Shown here in pieces: positions 44,948-54,100 of a stretch of DNA of 64,000 bases (position 1 is the stretch's first letter; each line of letters starts with the position of its first letter). The stretch spans positions 55,257-119,256 of the forward strand of contig JAJXYC010000002.1 of assembly GCA_021780815.1 (NCBI GenBank). The letters are read 5' to 3'. A program made the translations under genes and the position numbers. Below the pieces are notes generated by a model. It had not been told where the DNA came from and searched no databases. It saw only the letters and a list, made by a program, of their open reading frames with translations. This DNA comes from Bacteroidota bacterium. Its GTDB lineage: Bacteria; Bacteroidota; Ignavibacteria; Kapaibacteriales; UBA2268.

Positions 44948-45310
44948 CTATTCTACGTAAAGTTGTGAATTATCTACATAAACATCATACGTTTTGATTT
45001 TATCCCCGTCCATATCAAAAACATTGCAAAATTTTACAGGGTATTCTGTACCATTATGTCGTGTATATGTAACAACTCCCCATACAACAATTTTGTTATT
45101 ATCTTGCATAATACCGAGTTGATTATGCTTTAATGATTTTACGCTATCAAAAAAACTATTAACAAAATCTTTGATATTGCCTTTCCCTGTAACAGCAGGA
45201 AAATTTCCGAAAATAAAAGAGCCATCTTTTGCAAAAAAATTAGCAAATTTTGTAGCATCTTTTGAATCTATAGAATTAATCAATTCTTCCGACCATAAAG
45301 TAATATCCAT
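44948..45310 (-). CDS. NTF2/SnoaL-like small protein
   Basis: A 120-residue protein with the cone-shaped alpha/beta layout: WSEELINSIDSKDATKFANF, AKDGSFIFGNFPAVTGKGNI, then beta-strands NKIVVWGVVTYTRHNGTEY and KIKTYDVYVDNSQLY. Typical of ketosteroid-isomerase-like folds with diverse roles. The adjacent MBL hydrolase is probably in the same operon. The function is unknown. Confidence 0.78.
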   Translation of the reverse strand: MDITLWSEELINSIDSKDATKFANFFAKDGSFIFGNFPAVTGKGNIKDFVNSFFDSVKSLKHNQLGIMQDNNKIVVWGVVTYTRHNGTEYPVKFCNVFDMDGDKIKTYDVYVDNSQLYVE

Positions 45311-45359
45311 AATTACTCCTATATATAAATAAAAAAATAATTAATTAAAAAAAGTAAAA

Positions 45360-46424
45360 TTACTTCGTTTCTACTTTAATTATATTTGAAAACCTACTCC
45401 TTCCCTCTTTTGTTGCCGCTTGAACACGGTAAAAATATGTCTTTCCGCTTCCCAATTCAACAACTTCAATACTCGTAATATTCCCTATATCAACAGAATT
45501 ATATTCGGGAAGTATATCTTGAAATTTATCATCAGAAGCAACTTGGAGAATATAAGTTTCTGCTCCATCAGAAGCAGACCAATTTGCAGTAAATCCATTA
45601 TTGCTTATTTCACTTGCATCGGTAGCTTTCGGGGCTGGTAATGCTGTTTCTTTGTCTCTTGGGTTGTTACTATTACTTTTTGTTAAATAATTTCTACTTT
45701 CGCCAGCACCATTATATTCAAAAACTTGAAAATAGTATTTGCCTGATTTCAAATCTTTTACTTGACATCTATTAGCCGCTTTTTGACCATCAAAGATTAC
45801 AAAACTATTTTTTAATTTGGAATCAGACGAGCCATATTTTTCATTTGCTTTATAAACTTTACCATCTTCGGGGAAATCAGGTTTCCCATCTTTTTTAGCA
45901 ACAACTATACGCCCTTCCCCTGTTCCATTTTGCCAAAGCAATAACATTGAACTTTCTGTTACATTTCCAAAGGCTATGTTTGAAGCTTGCTTTTCTGGTT
46001 CTTTATCTAAAGTTGAAAATGGAAAAGATTGTACTAACTGAATTTTTGCATTATCTACTAAATAAATTTGCAAAAAATAATTTGTTTTAACATTTAAATT
46101 ATGTAAATTTAATTCAACTTTTTCCATCTTTGATTTACCAAGTAAATAAGCCTCATTTTTAACTTGCTTCAACGCTTTTATATCAATTTCAGGAGAAATT
46201 GACAATTCAACAGGCAAAGTAAAACTAATGTCTACTGGGTGAGTTGTTAAAATAAATATCTTATCTTCGTTTTTCCCTTCAACTAAAATTTTTGCGGTAT
46301 TTTCTGAAGCTTCTTGCAATTTCATAATAAAATTGCTTTTTTCTTTGCTGGGTGCGGCATTCAAAAAATTAACAACAAACATTAATAAAAAAGTAGCAAC
46401 AATTGTGTTTTGTGTGTATTTCAT
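45360..46424 (-). CDS. Secreted fibronectin type III-domain protein
   Basis: A 354-residue protein with signal peptide MKYTQNTIVATFLLMFVVNF cleaved near LNA-AP. Repeated beta-sandwich segments: NIAFGNVTESSMLLLWQNG with GKYYFQVFEYNG (about 155-245), then PKATDASEISNNGFTANWSA and GKTYFYRVQAATKEGRSRFS (about 262-350), the latter a good FN3 match. There is no T9SS sorting domain at the end, so it is perhaps periplasmic or exported by another route. The function is unknown. Confidence 0.75.
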   Translation of the reverse strand: MKYTQNTIVATFLLMFVVNFLNAAPSKEKSNFIMKLQEASENTAKILVEGKNEDKIFILTTHPVDISFTLPVELSISPEIDIKALKQVKNEAYLLGKSKMEKVELNLHNLNVKTNYFLQIYLVDNAKIQLVQSFPFSTLDKEPEKQASNIAFGNVTESSMLLLWQNGTGEGRIVVAKKDGKPDFPEDGKVYKANEKYGSSDSKLKNSFVIFDGQKAANRCQVKDLKSGKYYFQVFEYNGAGESRNYLTKSNSNNPRDKETALPAPKATDASEISNNGFTANWSASDGAETYILQVASDDKFQDILPEYNSVDIGNITSIEVVELGSGKTYFYRVQAATKEGRSRFSNIIKVETK

Positions 46425-46521
46425 TTTTTCCTCTATTTTCTAATATTTTGGTTAAATTTGATAAAATGTAAAATATAAAATTAAAGAATAAATTAAGAAT
46501 AAAAAAAAATTAGTCATTTTT

Positions 46522-47580
46522 TTAAATAAACTTTTTGACAATTGCATTAACAACAGTTTCAGGTTGAATTGACGTCATACATAAATGGTTACCAAGTGGA
46601 CACTTATGACTTCCGTGAATTTCACAAGGGCGACAATTTAAATTGTTGTTTTCAATTATTAAATCACTTGCATTTTTGGGAGCAAATCCAAAAATTGGAG
46701 AAGTCGGTCCATAAATCACTGCCACTGGCGTTCCTACCAAATTTGAAAAATGCGTAGGCGATGAATCGTTGGTTACAACAAATTTTGCTTTTGCAATTAA
46801 GTATATTGATTCTTGGATTGAAAATTCACCTGCAAAGTTTATACAATTGCTTTTAGTATCTTCTTTTAATTGATTATAGATTTTTGTACATAATTCTTTT
46901 TCATTGTTTGCACCAGATAAGACAAATTTAAACTTAAATTCTGCAAGTAATTCTATTAGTTCCACAAAATATTCATCTTTCCATCGTTTTGTTTCCCAAA
47001 TTGAACCTGGGGCAATAACAATAAATTCACTTCCAACGAATTTTTCTTGTATTAAAAAATCAATTTTCTCTTGCACCTCATTAGAAAATTGCACATCAAC
47101 ATGTGGAATAGCATTTTTAATCCCAAAATACTTTAATAAAGACAAATTCCTTTCAATTTCTGTTTGTGCTTGATGATAAGGTGCTTTATAGTCATAGACG
47201 AAAGGAGAAAGAGATGCTGTATTAAATCCAATTTTTATTTTAGATTTAATTTTTGAAACTAATTTTGAAGTACGAAAAGAACGATGAACAGAGATAACGC
47301 AATTAAATTTTTGCTTATTTAAATCATAAATAAAATTTTTTCTGCCAACTTTGGATTTATGTAAATTATACTTATCAAAAATTTTGATTTCGTCAATAGA
47401 TTGAGCAAGATTAGCAATTTCACTACCTAATGGTGTGGTTATAAAAGTAATATGGGCAGAAGGATGCACATTTTTTATTTGTTGACATAAATATAAAGAT
47501 AACGTAATATCTCCAAGAAAAGCAGTCTGAATAATGCAAAACGAATTAAATTTTTCAATATTTATTTTTCTATTTATCAT
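46522..47580 (-). CDS. Glycosyltransferase family 9 (heptosyltransferase-like)
   Basis: A 352-residue LPS-type glycosyltransferase. The ATG at 47580 is preferred since the extended frame overlaps the acyltransferase gene; the N-terminal strand then reads CIIQTAFLGDITLSLYLCQ. Motifs are TFITTPLGSEIANLA, FIVIAPGSIWETKRW, KFVVTNDSSPTHFSNLVGTP and AVIYGPTSPIFGF, ending with a Cys-rich RPCEIHGSHKCPLGNHLC tail like heptosyltransferase II. It probably adds a core sugar to LPS. It lies 10 bases after the lipid A acyltransferase gene. Confidence 0.87.
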   Translation of the reverse strand: MINRKINIEKFNSFCIIQTAFLGDITLSLYLCQQIKNVHPSAHITFITTPLGSEIANLAQSIDEIKIFDKYNLHKSKVGRKNFIYDLNKQKFNCVISVHRSFRTSKLVSKIKSKIKIGFNTASLSPFVYDYKAPYHQAQTEIERNLSLLKYFGIKNAIPHVDVQFSNEVQEKIDFLIQEKFVGSEFIVIAPGSIWETKRWKDEYFVELIELLAEFKFKFVLSGANNEKELCTKIYNQLKEDTKSNCINFAGEFSIQESIYLIAKAKFVVTNDSSPTHFSNLVGTPVAVIYGPTSPIFGFAPKNASDLIIENNNLNCRPCEIHGSHKCPLGNHLCMTSIQPETVVNAIVKKFI

Positions 47581-47590
47581 AAAAGAGCAT

Positions 47591-48481
47591 TTAATCTTTT
47601 GGTTGATGTTTCCAACGTCTATGTTGCCATACCCAGTGGTCAGGATATTGTCTAATAAATTGTTCAAGCATCTTTGTATGCCTCAATGTTAATTGATAAA
47701 CACCATCTTCGTTATCTTGCAAATCGGAATGGTCTATTTCTTTAATATCAACAATATAAGAATAATCGTTCTGACGAATAGCAAACCCAATAAGCATCGG
47801 TACATTAAATTTCAATGCAATTTGTGCCGGAGCTTTATAAGTAGCCGCTAAACGTCCAAAAAAATCAATAAACACATCTTTATCTGCTGTTGCACTTTGG
47901 TCTGCAATTAATGCAATTCCCTCTCTATTCTTAAGCACTTTTACCATCTCAAAAGCAGAATGATACATTGAGACTATCTTATTTCCACCTCTTGTTCTAA
48001 TTTTATTTAAAAATATATCCGCATATTGATTGCTTTGAGGTTTAACTATTATTGTAATTTGAGTAGAAAAATAAAGCCCCAGCGAAAATGCCGCAAGTTC
48101 CCAATTGCCAAAATGACCTGTTAAAATTACAAATCCATTACCTTTTTCTATTTTATCTTGTATGTCAGGAGAATATCTTAATTGAACATTGGATAATATC
48201 TTACGATATGGGAGTTTATACATTGCAAACAATTCTGCAAAAGTAATCCCAAGATTTTCGAAAGAACCAATACATACTTTTTTTATCCAATCTACATCTT
48301 TTTCAGGGAAAGCCTTTTGCAAATTATCAAAAGTAATAAGTCTTCTTTTTTTGCTTAAATAATAAATAGACCTTCCGAGCAATTTACCAAAGCGAGTTCT
48401 TAGTCGCCTCGTTAAAATTAATGATATAAATGTAAAAAAAAGTAGTATTACAGTTAAGAAAAGGTTTAAAAGTTTTTTCAT
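47591..48481 (-). CDS. LpxL/HtrB-type lipid A acyltransferase
   Basis: A 296-residue inner-membrane protein with an N-terminal TM anchor (LLNLFLTVILLFFTFISLIL). The catalytic HxxxxE motif is in LTGHFGNWELAAF; other family segments are VKPQSNQYADIFLNKIRTRG, NREGIALIADQSATADKDVFIDFFG and YPDHWVWQHRRWKHQP. It transfers a secondary acyl chain to lipid A. It lies in a tight run between the GWxTD gene (19 bases) and the glycosyltransferase (10 bases). Confidence 0.9.
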   Translation of the reverse strand: MKKLLNLFLTVILLFFTFISLILTRRLRTRFGKLLGRSIYYLSKKRRLITFDNLQKAFPEKDVDWIKKVCIGSFENLGITFAELFAMYKLPYRKILSNVQLRYSPDIQDKIEKGNGFVILTGHFGNWELAAFSLGLYFSTQITIIVKPQSNQYADIFLNKIRTRGGNKIVSMYHSAFEMVKVLKNREGIALIADQSATADKDVFIDFFGRLAATYKAPAQIALKFNVPMLIGFAIRQNDYSYIVDIKEIDHSDLQDNEDGVYQLTLRHTKMLEQFIRQYPDHWVWQHRRWKHQPKD

Positions 48482-48500
48482 TCTTTTGCTTGCTAAATTA

Positions 48501-49985
48501 CTATTTAATTGGATTAAATGGTGAACTATTATTGCTACCGTTAGGGTCGTATTGCTTTTGATTTTTCACATATTCATCATACCAATTTGGGTCTGCAATT
48601 TCACCAGTAGCCGTAGAATTGACGAGAATATAATTGCCATAGCCTGAAATATCAACGAACTGGAAATGGACTCCACCTTGTATTTCTCCATAGAACCAAT
48701 CTTCATAAGCTCTTTCATCACCGTTAGATGTATATCTATCTCTTTGTGTGGGATAACCATATTTTAATAATATTCTTCCTCTCTCCGTATTCCACCCATC
48801 TTTTTTGTTCCCATAAACAAAATATGTGTTCGCATAATTTACTAAATCATCATATTCTATTTTTCTCTCATTTACAATTGTTGATGTATCGGTATCTCTT
48901 ACTTTCCAAAATCTATATAAGTATCTTTGTTTGCCTTGTAATGTAGTTATTTTATCCCATTGTTCAACTTCAATTGGCTTTGCTATCACAGAAGCTTTTT
49001 TAAATTCTTTATCTACTGTCCTTAAATCCATTGTATTAAATTCACTCATCTCAAACAACTGGTCTTCGGTAAAATTGCTCATCAATTGCGGTTTAATAAA
49101 TTGATTATAATAGTAGAATTTCTTAAAAGTTTCATCTATAACTTTATATTTGCTCTCTTCGTTATAACGAACTAATGACACTCTTAAATAATAAACACCA
49201 GTTGGAAATAAATCTAATGGGACATCTAATATTTTGCTTAAATCATTTGAATCAAGCAGTAATTTCAAAGGTGTTTTCAATAGTTCTCTATTTGCACCAT
49301 CTAAAATCGAGACTACCAAACTATATTCATTTTTATTTTCATCTCTTGCATTGAATATAGTTGGATGATAAATTTCAAAATAAAATCTTAAATTAGGGTC
49401 TCTCGATGAATACTCATCTGCTGGGTTAGGGATTACATAATAATTCCCTTTCTTAAACATTTCAGCCCAATTCCTTGTCTTTTGGTTTACTTGTTCAATC
49501 ACATTGGCTAATAAAATATGCGATAATGTATATTGGTCTTTTTCAAAAGAATAAATATTCTCAGTCAAATCAGAATAATTCTTGTTTGACAAATTATTTT
49601 CATCATAAGCCACTATGTTTACTTTGTAATTACCTGTTGGTAAAATAATTTTTTCAACACCAAAAAGAGAATACATATTTAAAGAATCCCCTTTAACTTT
49701 TGTATTAATATTTTCCCAAGTATAATTTTCACTCACACCTGTTTGAAGATGCGTAAAAGTTGCTTTAAAAGCAACTTTAGATTGGACATTATTGTTATTT
49801 ACATCTTTATAAGTTAAATTAGTATCTAAAAACGAGTAATTAATTTCAAGCAAAGTAGAATCTTGTGAATAGGCAAACTGAACAAAATCATAATAAATAT
49901 CAATATTTTGAGCTTTCACATATACTGTTGCTATGTTAATAAAGCATAAACAGACCCAAACAAAATTAAAAACAATTTTTTTCAC
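48501..49985 (-). CDS. GWxTD domain-containing secreted protein
   Basis: A 494-residue protein with signal peptide (KIVFNFVWVCLCFINIATVYVKA). A long beta-rich N-terminal half (WENINTKVKGDSLNMYS, EKIILPTGNYKVNIVAYDEN) is followed by the FCB-specific GWxTD domain: the motif region YGNKKDGWNTERGRILLKYG, then PTQRDRYTSNGDERAYEDWF and HFQFVDISGYGNYILVNSTA. The domain's function is unknown; such proteins are often encoded next to envelope and T9SS genes, as here. Confidence 0.85.
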   Translation of the reverse strand: MKKIVFNFVWVCLCFINIATVYVKAQNIDIYYDFVQFAYSQDSTLLEINYSFLDTNLTYKDVNNNNVQSKVAFKATFTHLQTGVSENYTWENINTKVKGDSLNMYSLFGVEKIILPTGNYKVNIVAYDENNLSNKNYSDLTENIYSFEKDQYTLSHILLANVIEQVNQKTRNWAEMFKKGNYYVIPNPADEYSSRDPNLRFYFEIYHPTIFNARDENKNEYSLVVSILDGANRELLKTPLKLLLDSNDLSKILDVPLDLFPTGVYYLRVSLVRYNEESKYKVIDETFKKFYYYNQFIKPQLMSNFTEDQLFEMSEFNTMDLRTVDKEFKKASVIAKPIEVEQWDKITTLQGKQRYLYRFWKVRDTDTSTIVNERKIEYDDLVNYANTYFVYGNKKDGWNTERGRILLKYGYPTQRDRYTSNGDERAYEDWFYGEIQGGVHFQFVDISGYGNYILVNSTATGEIADPNWYDEYVKNQKQYDPNGSNNSSPFNPIK

Positions 49986-50041
49986 AATTTTGTCAATTTT
50001 AAATTTAATTAGAATAATAAACGAATTACTTTAAAAATAAT

Positions 50042-50072
50042 GAGGCTGTCTTGCAAAAAAACAGACAGCCTC
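50042..50072. terminator. Hairpin terminator after the PorV-like gene
   Basis: GAGGCTGTC (50042-50050) and GACAGCCTC (50064-50072) form a perfect 9-bp stem. It lies 26 bases beyond the stop of the PorV-like gene and is followed on the minus strand by ATTATTTTTA, closing the receptor/surface-protein operon. Confidence 0.85.
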
Positions 50073-50097
50073 TAATAAGTTTTTACGAAAGAACGGA

Positions 50098-51150
50098 TTA
50101 GAAAGTAAGACCAATGGAGAAACGGTTAATCAATCCTAGATCTTGAGTAGGATTAATAGAATAATCGAACTTTCCACCGAAACCATCGCCTTCGTACTTA
50201 ATACCAATACCAGTAGATAAACCGAATTGATTACCACTTGACATTTGATAACCTAACCTTAAAGAAACAAAATCACTATAAGTGTATTCAGCACCAATAG
50301 CATATTGTTCAGGTATATCAGAGAAAGTAGTAAAATCAAAAGCAGCAATCACTTTATGTTCATCTTGTTTGAAAACTTCCGATGATATGCCAGCACGGAA
50401 AATCAAAGGATAACTATAAGGATAAGCTACATAAGCAACATCGACAGGTGCTTGATTACTTGCATCTTGAATCTTTTTAAGGTCTCTTAATCCTTGCCCA
50501 TCATAAGAAGTTTCAGTACCAAGATTATGTATTGAAAATGCTACTTTAATTCCGTAAATTCCAGTATTATACATTGTTCCAATATCAAAAGCAAACCCAT
50601 TGCTTGAAACATTGTAAATTGAGTTATTTATATATTTTGCAGTTACTCCGAATGAAAATTGTTCAGTAAGATAACCCGCAAAAGTAACGCCTAAATCCAT
50701 ATCACTTACTTGGTAAGTTGCACCGCTTCCAATAGGGTCTTCAAGCGATGTAATTTGAATATCTCCGCTATTTAATGAAATAAAATGAACAGCAAGAGTA
50801 TAATCTGGACCAAGAGGAGTAGATACTGCGGCAAAGTCATGCGAATAACTTGCAAACCATTGTGTGTATGAAAAATCAGCGGCTATTGTTTTTATATCTG
50901 CTATGCCTGCTGGATTCCAATAAATTGATGATAAATCATTTGTTACGGCACCATAAGCTCCCATTCCAACTCCACGTGCTCCAACAGGTATCTTCAAAAA
51001 TTGGCTACCAGCTGTTCCTATTTTTACAGCTCCACCAGTCGAACTCCCCTGCATATTTTCATTGAATGAGAATGCCACATTACTTATTGCAAAAAATGCA
51101 ATTACTATTAATGTTATTTTTAAAATTTGTTTCATTTTAATCCTCTTCAT
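50098..51150 (-). CDS. PorV/PorQ-family outer-membrane barrel protein
   Basis: A 350-residue OmpP1/FadL-like barrel. After a signal peptide (LKITLIVIAFFAISNVAFSF), the mature N-terminus has GAVKIGTAGSQFLKIPVGAR and GVGMGAYGAVTNDLSSIYWN-PAG, the diagnostic PorV/PorQ pattern. Many amphipathic strands follow and it ends in a barrel strand (INRFSIGLTF, terminal Phe). In T9SS, PorV shuttles cargo to the sortase; this paralogue, placed after a TonB receptor and a giant cargo-like protein, may be a dedicated shuttle. That role is inference. Confidence 0.86.
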   Translation of the reverse strand: MKRIKMKQILKITLIVIAFFAISNVAFSFNENMQGSSTGGAVKIGTAGSQFLKIPVGARGVGMGAYGAVTNDLSSIYWNPAGIADIKTIAADFSYTQWFASYSHDFAAVSTPLGPDYTLAVHFISLNSGDIQITSLEDPIGSGATYQVSDMDLGVTFAGYLTEQFSFGVTAKYINNSIYNVSSNGFAFDIGTMYNTGIYGIKVAFSIHNLGTETSYDGQGLRDLKKIQDASNQAPVDVAYVAYPYSYPLIFRAGISSEVFKQDEHKVIAAFDFTTFSDIPEQYAIGAEYTYSDFVSLRLGYQMSSGNQFGLSTGIGIKYEGDGFGGKFDYSINPTQDLGLINRFSIGLTF

Positions 51151-51159
51151 TTCTATTTA

Positions 51160-54100
51160 TTACTGTTGAATTAATCTAAATCCACCAACTACTACAGAGA
51201 AATTCTTCACTGTTTGTGCTCCATCAGGAGTTGTAATTAGTGCTACAAATGCTTGGCTTTGAACTCTAATTCCATTGGAAGAAAGTAGATCCCAAGGTTC
51301 AACATATTCTTGTTGAACTTTGCTACCACCAAGGTCTTTATGGTCAATAGTTTTCACTAAATCGCCAGCAGCTGTGAAAATCTGTATCTTACATTCTGTT
51401 GGTAAGCTTGTAAAGAATATCTTTTCACTGTCGTAAGGTGATTTTTGTGCTTCTGTTGAAATGAAGTATGGATTTGGAACAACTTTAATGTTATCCATCA
51501 AATTATTAGTGTAAGTACCGTTGTTGCCTTTTGGATTGTTTATCTGGAATAATACCTTAGCACCTGGCAATGGTAAACCTAATGCACCACCATAAGTACG
51601 TAATACGATCTTATCGCCTGCTTGGAAATCAGGACCAAATGTGTAGTTTGCAACTGGTATAGGTACCCATGCTTGTGATGTCGTGTTAAATCTTCCTTTA
51701 TTTGCATAATCTAATGCAAATTGAACTCCACCTATATTCAAATTATGGTTAAAGTCAATTGTATCTTTACCATCAACTGAAATAGCAGACAAGTAATAAC
51801 GATTTTGACGGTCTAAGTAAGTTATTGGTGCACCTTGATATGGTTGATAATTTGGTCTTGCCATCTCTTTTGGTAATTGTATTGGGTTATAGTAATTTCC
51901 TGAACGTGAATTAACCCAACCATATACACCAATATTATATTTTCCTATAAAATTATTAGTTGCAGGGTCTAATCTATCTACACCATTATAACCAAGATTC
52001 CTTGGATCCGGATATAATCTATCTGGGAACCAACTTTGAGGAGTAGGTATTTGGCTAACCATTGGTAAAGTCATTGGCTGAAGTTCCGTTGGATAAGAAA
52101 CATCAACAGAATCATTTCCTACCAATGTAGGTCGTTTGTATGACATTAAATTGTGTATTTTAACATTTAAGTAATTAACAACAAAAGTATTTGAATTTGT
52201 ATTCTTAGGAGGTGCACCACCCCAAACAACATTCAAAGTATCTTGTCCACCTGGTAAAAATTCTACTTGATAAACTCCAGGACCATTATTAAACGAACCA
52301 TATACTACATAATTCGGTGCTACTGAGTAATCGAATCCCACTGGTTGAGTAGTCATAACTAAATTGGTATTTCTTACTTGTCGTTCATCACTCATATGGT
52401 CATCAATGAAATTAATTGGAGTTGTTGCATTAGTTTGATTCAGGCTTTTATCAGAAATTGTCAACGAATCAGGTCTATACATACCACCATATTGTTGGAT
52501 TGTAAAATCAAATCCAAAACCTAATGTTCCATAAGCAGGAGGAAGTGTACTCAATGTATAACATACAGCAGGGTCAGCATCTCTGAAACTTCCTGTTGTG
52601 AATTTACCTGTTCTTGTTACAATTTCTCTATTATTAGCTAATCCGAAAGTAATTTCTTTCCCGGAAACTGAATCAACAATTACAGTATCTGCAACAACAA
52701 AAGAAGCACCATTTTCGGTAAAAGCACCACGGTAAGGAACACTACATGGCTGGTCTTCAAAGCTTAATATTCCATCAAACAAAGTTTGCTGTGTTTGTTG
52801 GTCAATTAATTTTGCTCTTTGTTGATACAAGCCAAAAGTAAATATATCAGTTGCGGCCCTTCCTGGGAAGGTAATTTGTTGTTGATACCAATAAGGACTA
52901 AATGTAAGTTCAAGTGTATGTCCAGCAAAATTTTTCAATAATCTGTCTTTATCTACGGCAAACATTCGAAAATTGAATAATCCACCAATTTTTGCAGAAT
53001 CTTCCGGCGTAATAATTACTTTAATATCAGGATCGTCAGAAACAGTGTTTGCTGTTGGCTTCACTAAAGTAAAGTTTGGCAATCCATCATTTGCATCATT
53101 TACTTTTGAAGGTGTCGGTTGTTGATAATCACCTTCGTCATAAGCAAGAACTTTATAATAATAATCAACATTATTAACCAGCTGCTCGCTTTTTGTCGGG
53201 TCCGTATTTATTGTAATATGCCCATCGTGATTATCATCGCCAATATCGGTTAACGTTCGATTATTGAAATTCTTTTTCACATACGGCACAATAGCTTCGT
53301 TCCTCGCTCTCGGTGATTGTTCCCAATCTGGGAAATCAATTGTAACTTGACCTCTTTGAATATAAGAATAAAGCGAATCGAGAACTTCATCTATATGGGT
53401 TGTATCGTTCATCATTTGTAAAACTGAACGATTTGTAAGGATATCAACCACATAGCCTGATTTTCCGCTTATAATAGAACTCCTTAATGTTTTCACTAAA
53501 TAAACAGTATCGACAGTAGTTCTTACTGTATCATAAATATCTCTATGATTAACTGAATCATAATATTTATTTACAACTCTATTTCCTACAATACCATCTG
53601 GGAATTTTACTAATACACTGTCTATAAGCCAATCTCTTGAAATTTGAATTGTATTGCGACGATAGAATAATGGATTATAAGGTATTAAAGCACGGTTCAA
53701 ATGCGCAACACCTACCATAACACTATCAAAAATCTTATAATGTTTACTGTTTATCAAGTCATTGCTTATTTGAACTGCTCCTTGCGATAAATTAAAACCA
53801 TCTTCTTGAATCATTTCTTTATATATTGGCGCCCAAGGTTGGGCATATAAAGAAGTATCTATATTGCTGAGTATTGGATAATCATACCCTGTTTGTTGCA
53901 TAGCTTGTGCAGCAGTCCAGTAAATAGTACCTATTGGGCATCTTATTACTCTAATTGCCATTGTATCAAGTACTTTTCCACTTGCATCTGCATAAGGACC
54001 AACAATAAACATTTGGTCGATTAAAGGCATAGATTTATTATTTGAATCTAATCCTGCTCTATATGTAGATTTCCAGTATGGCTTTGGAATTTCAAATTGT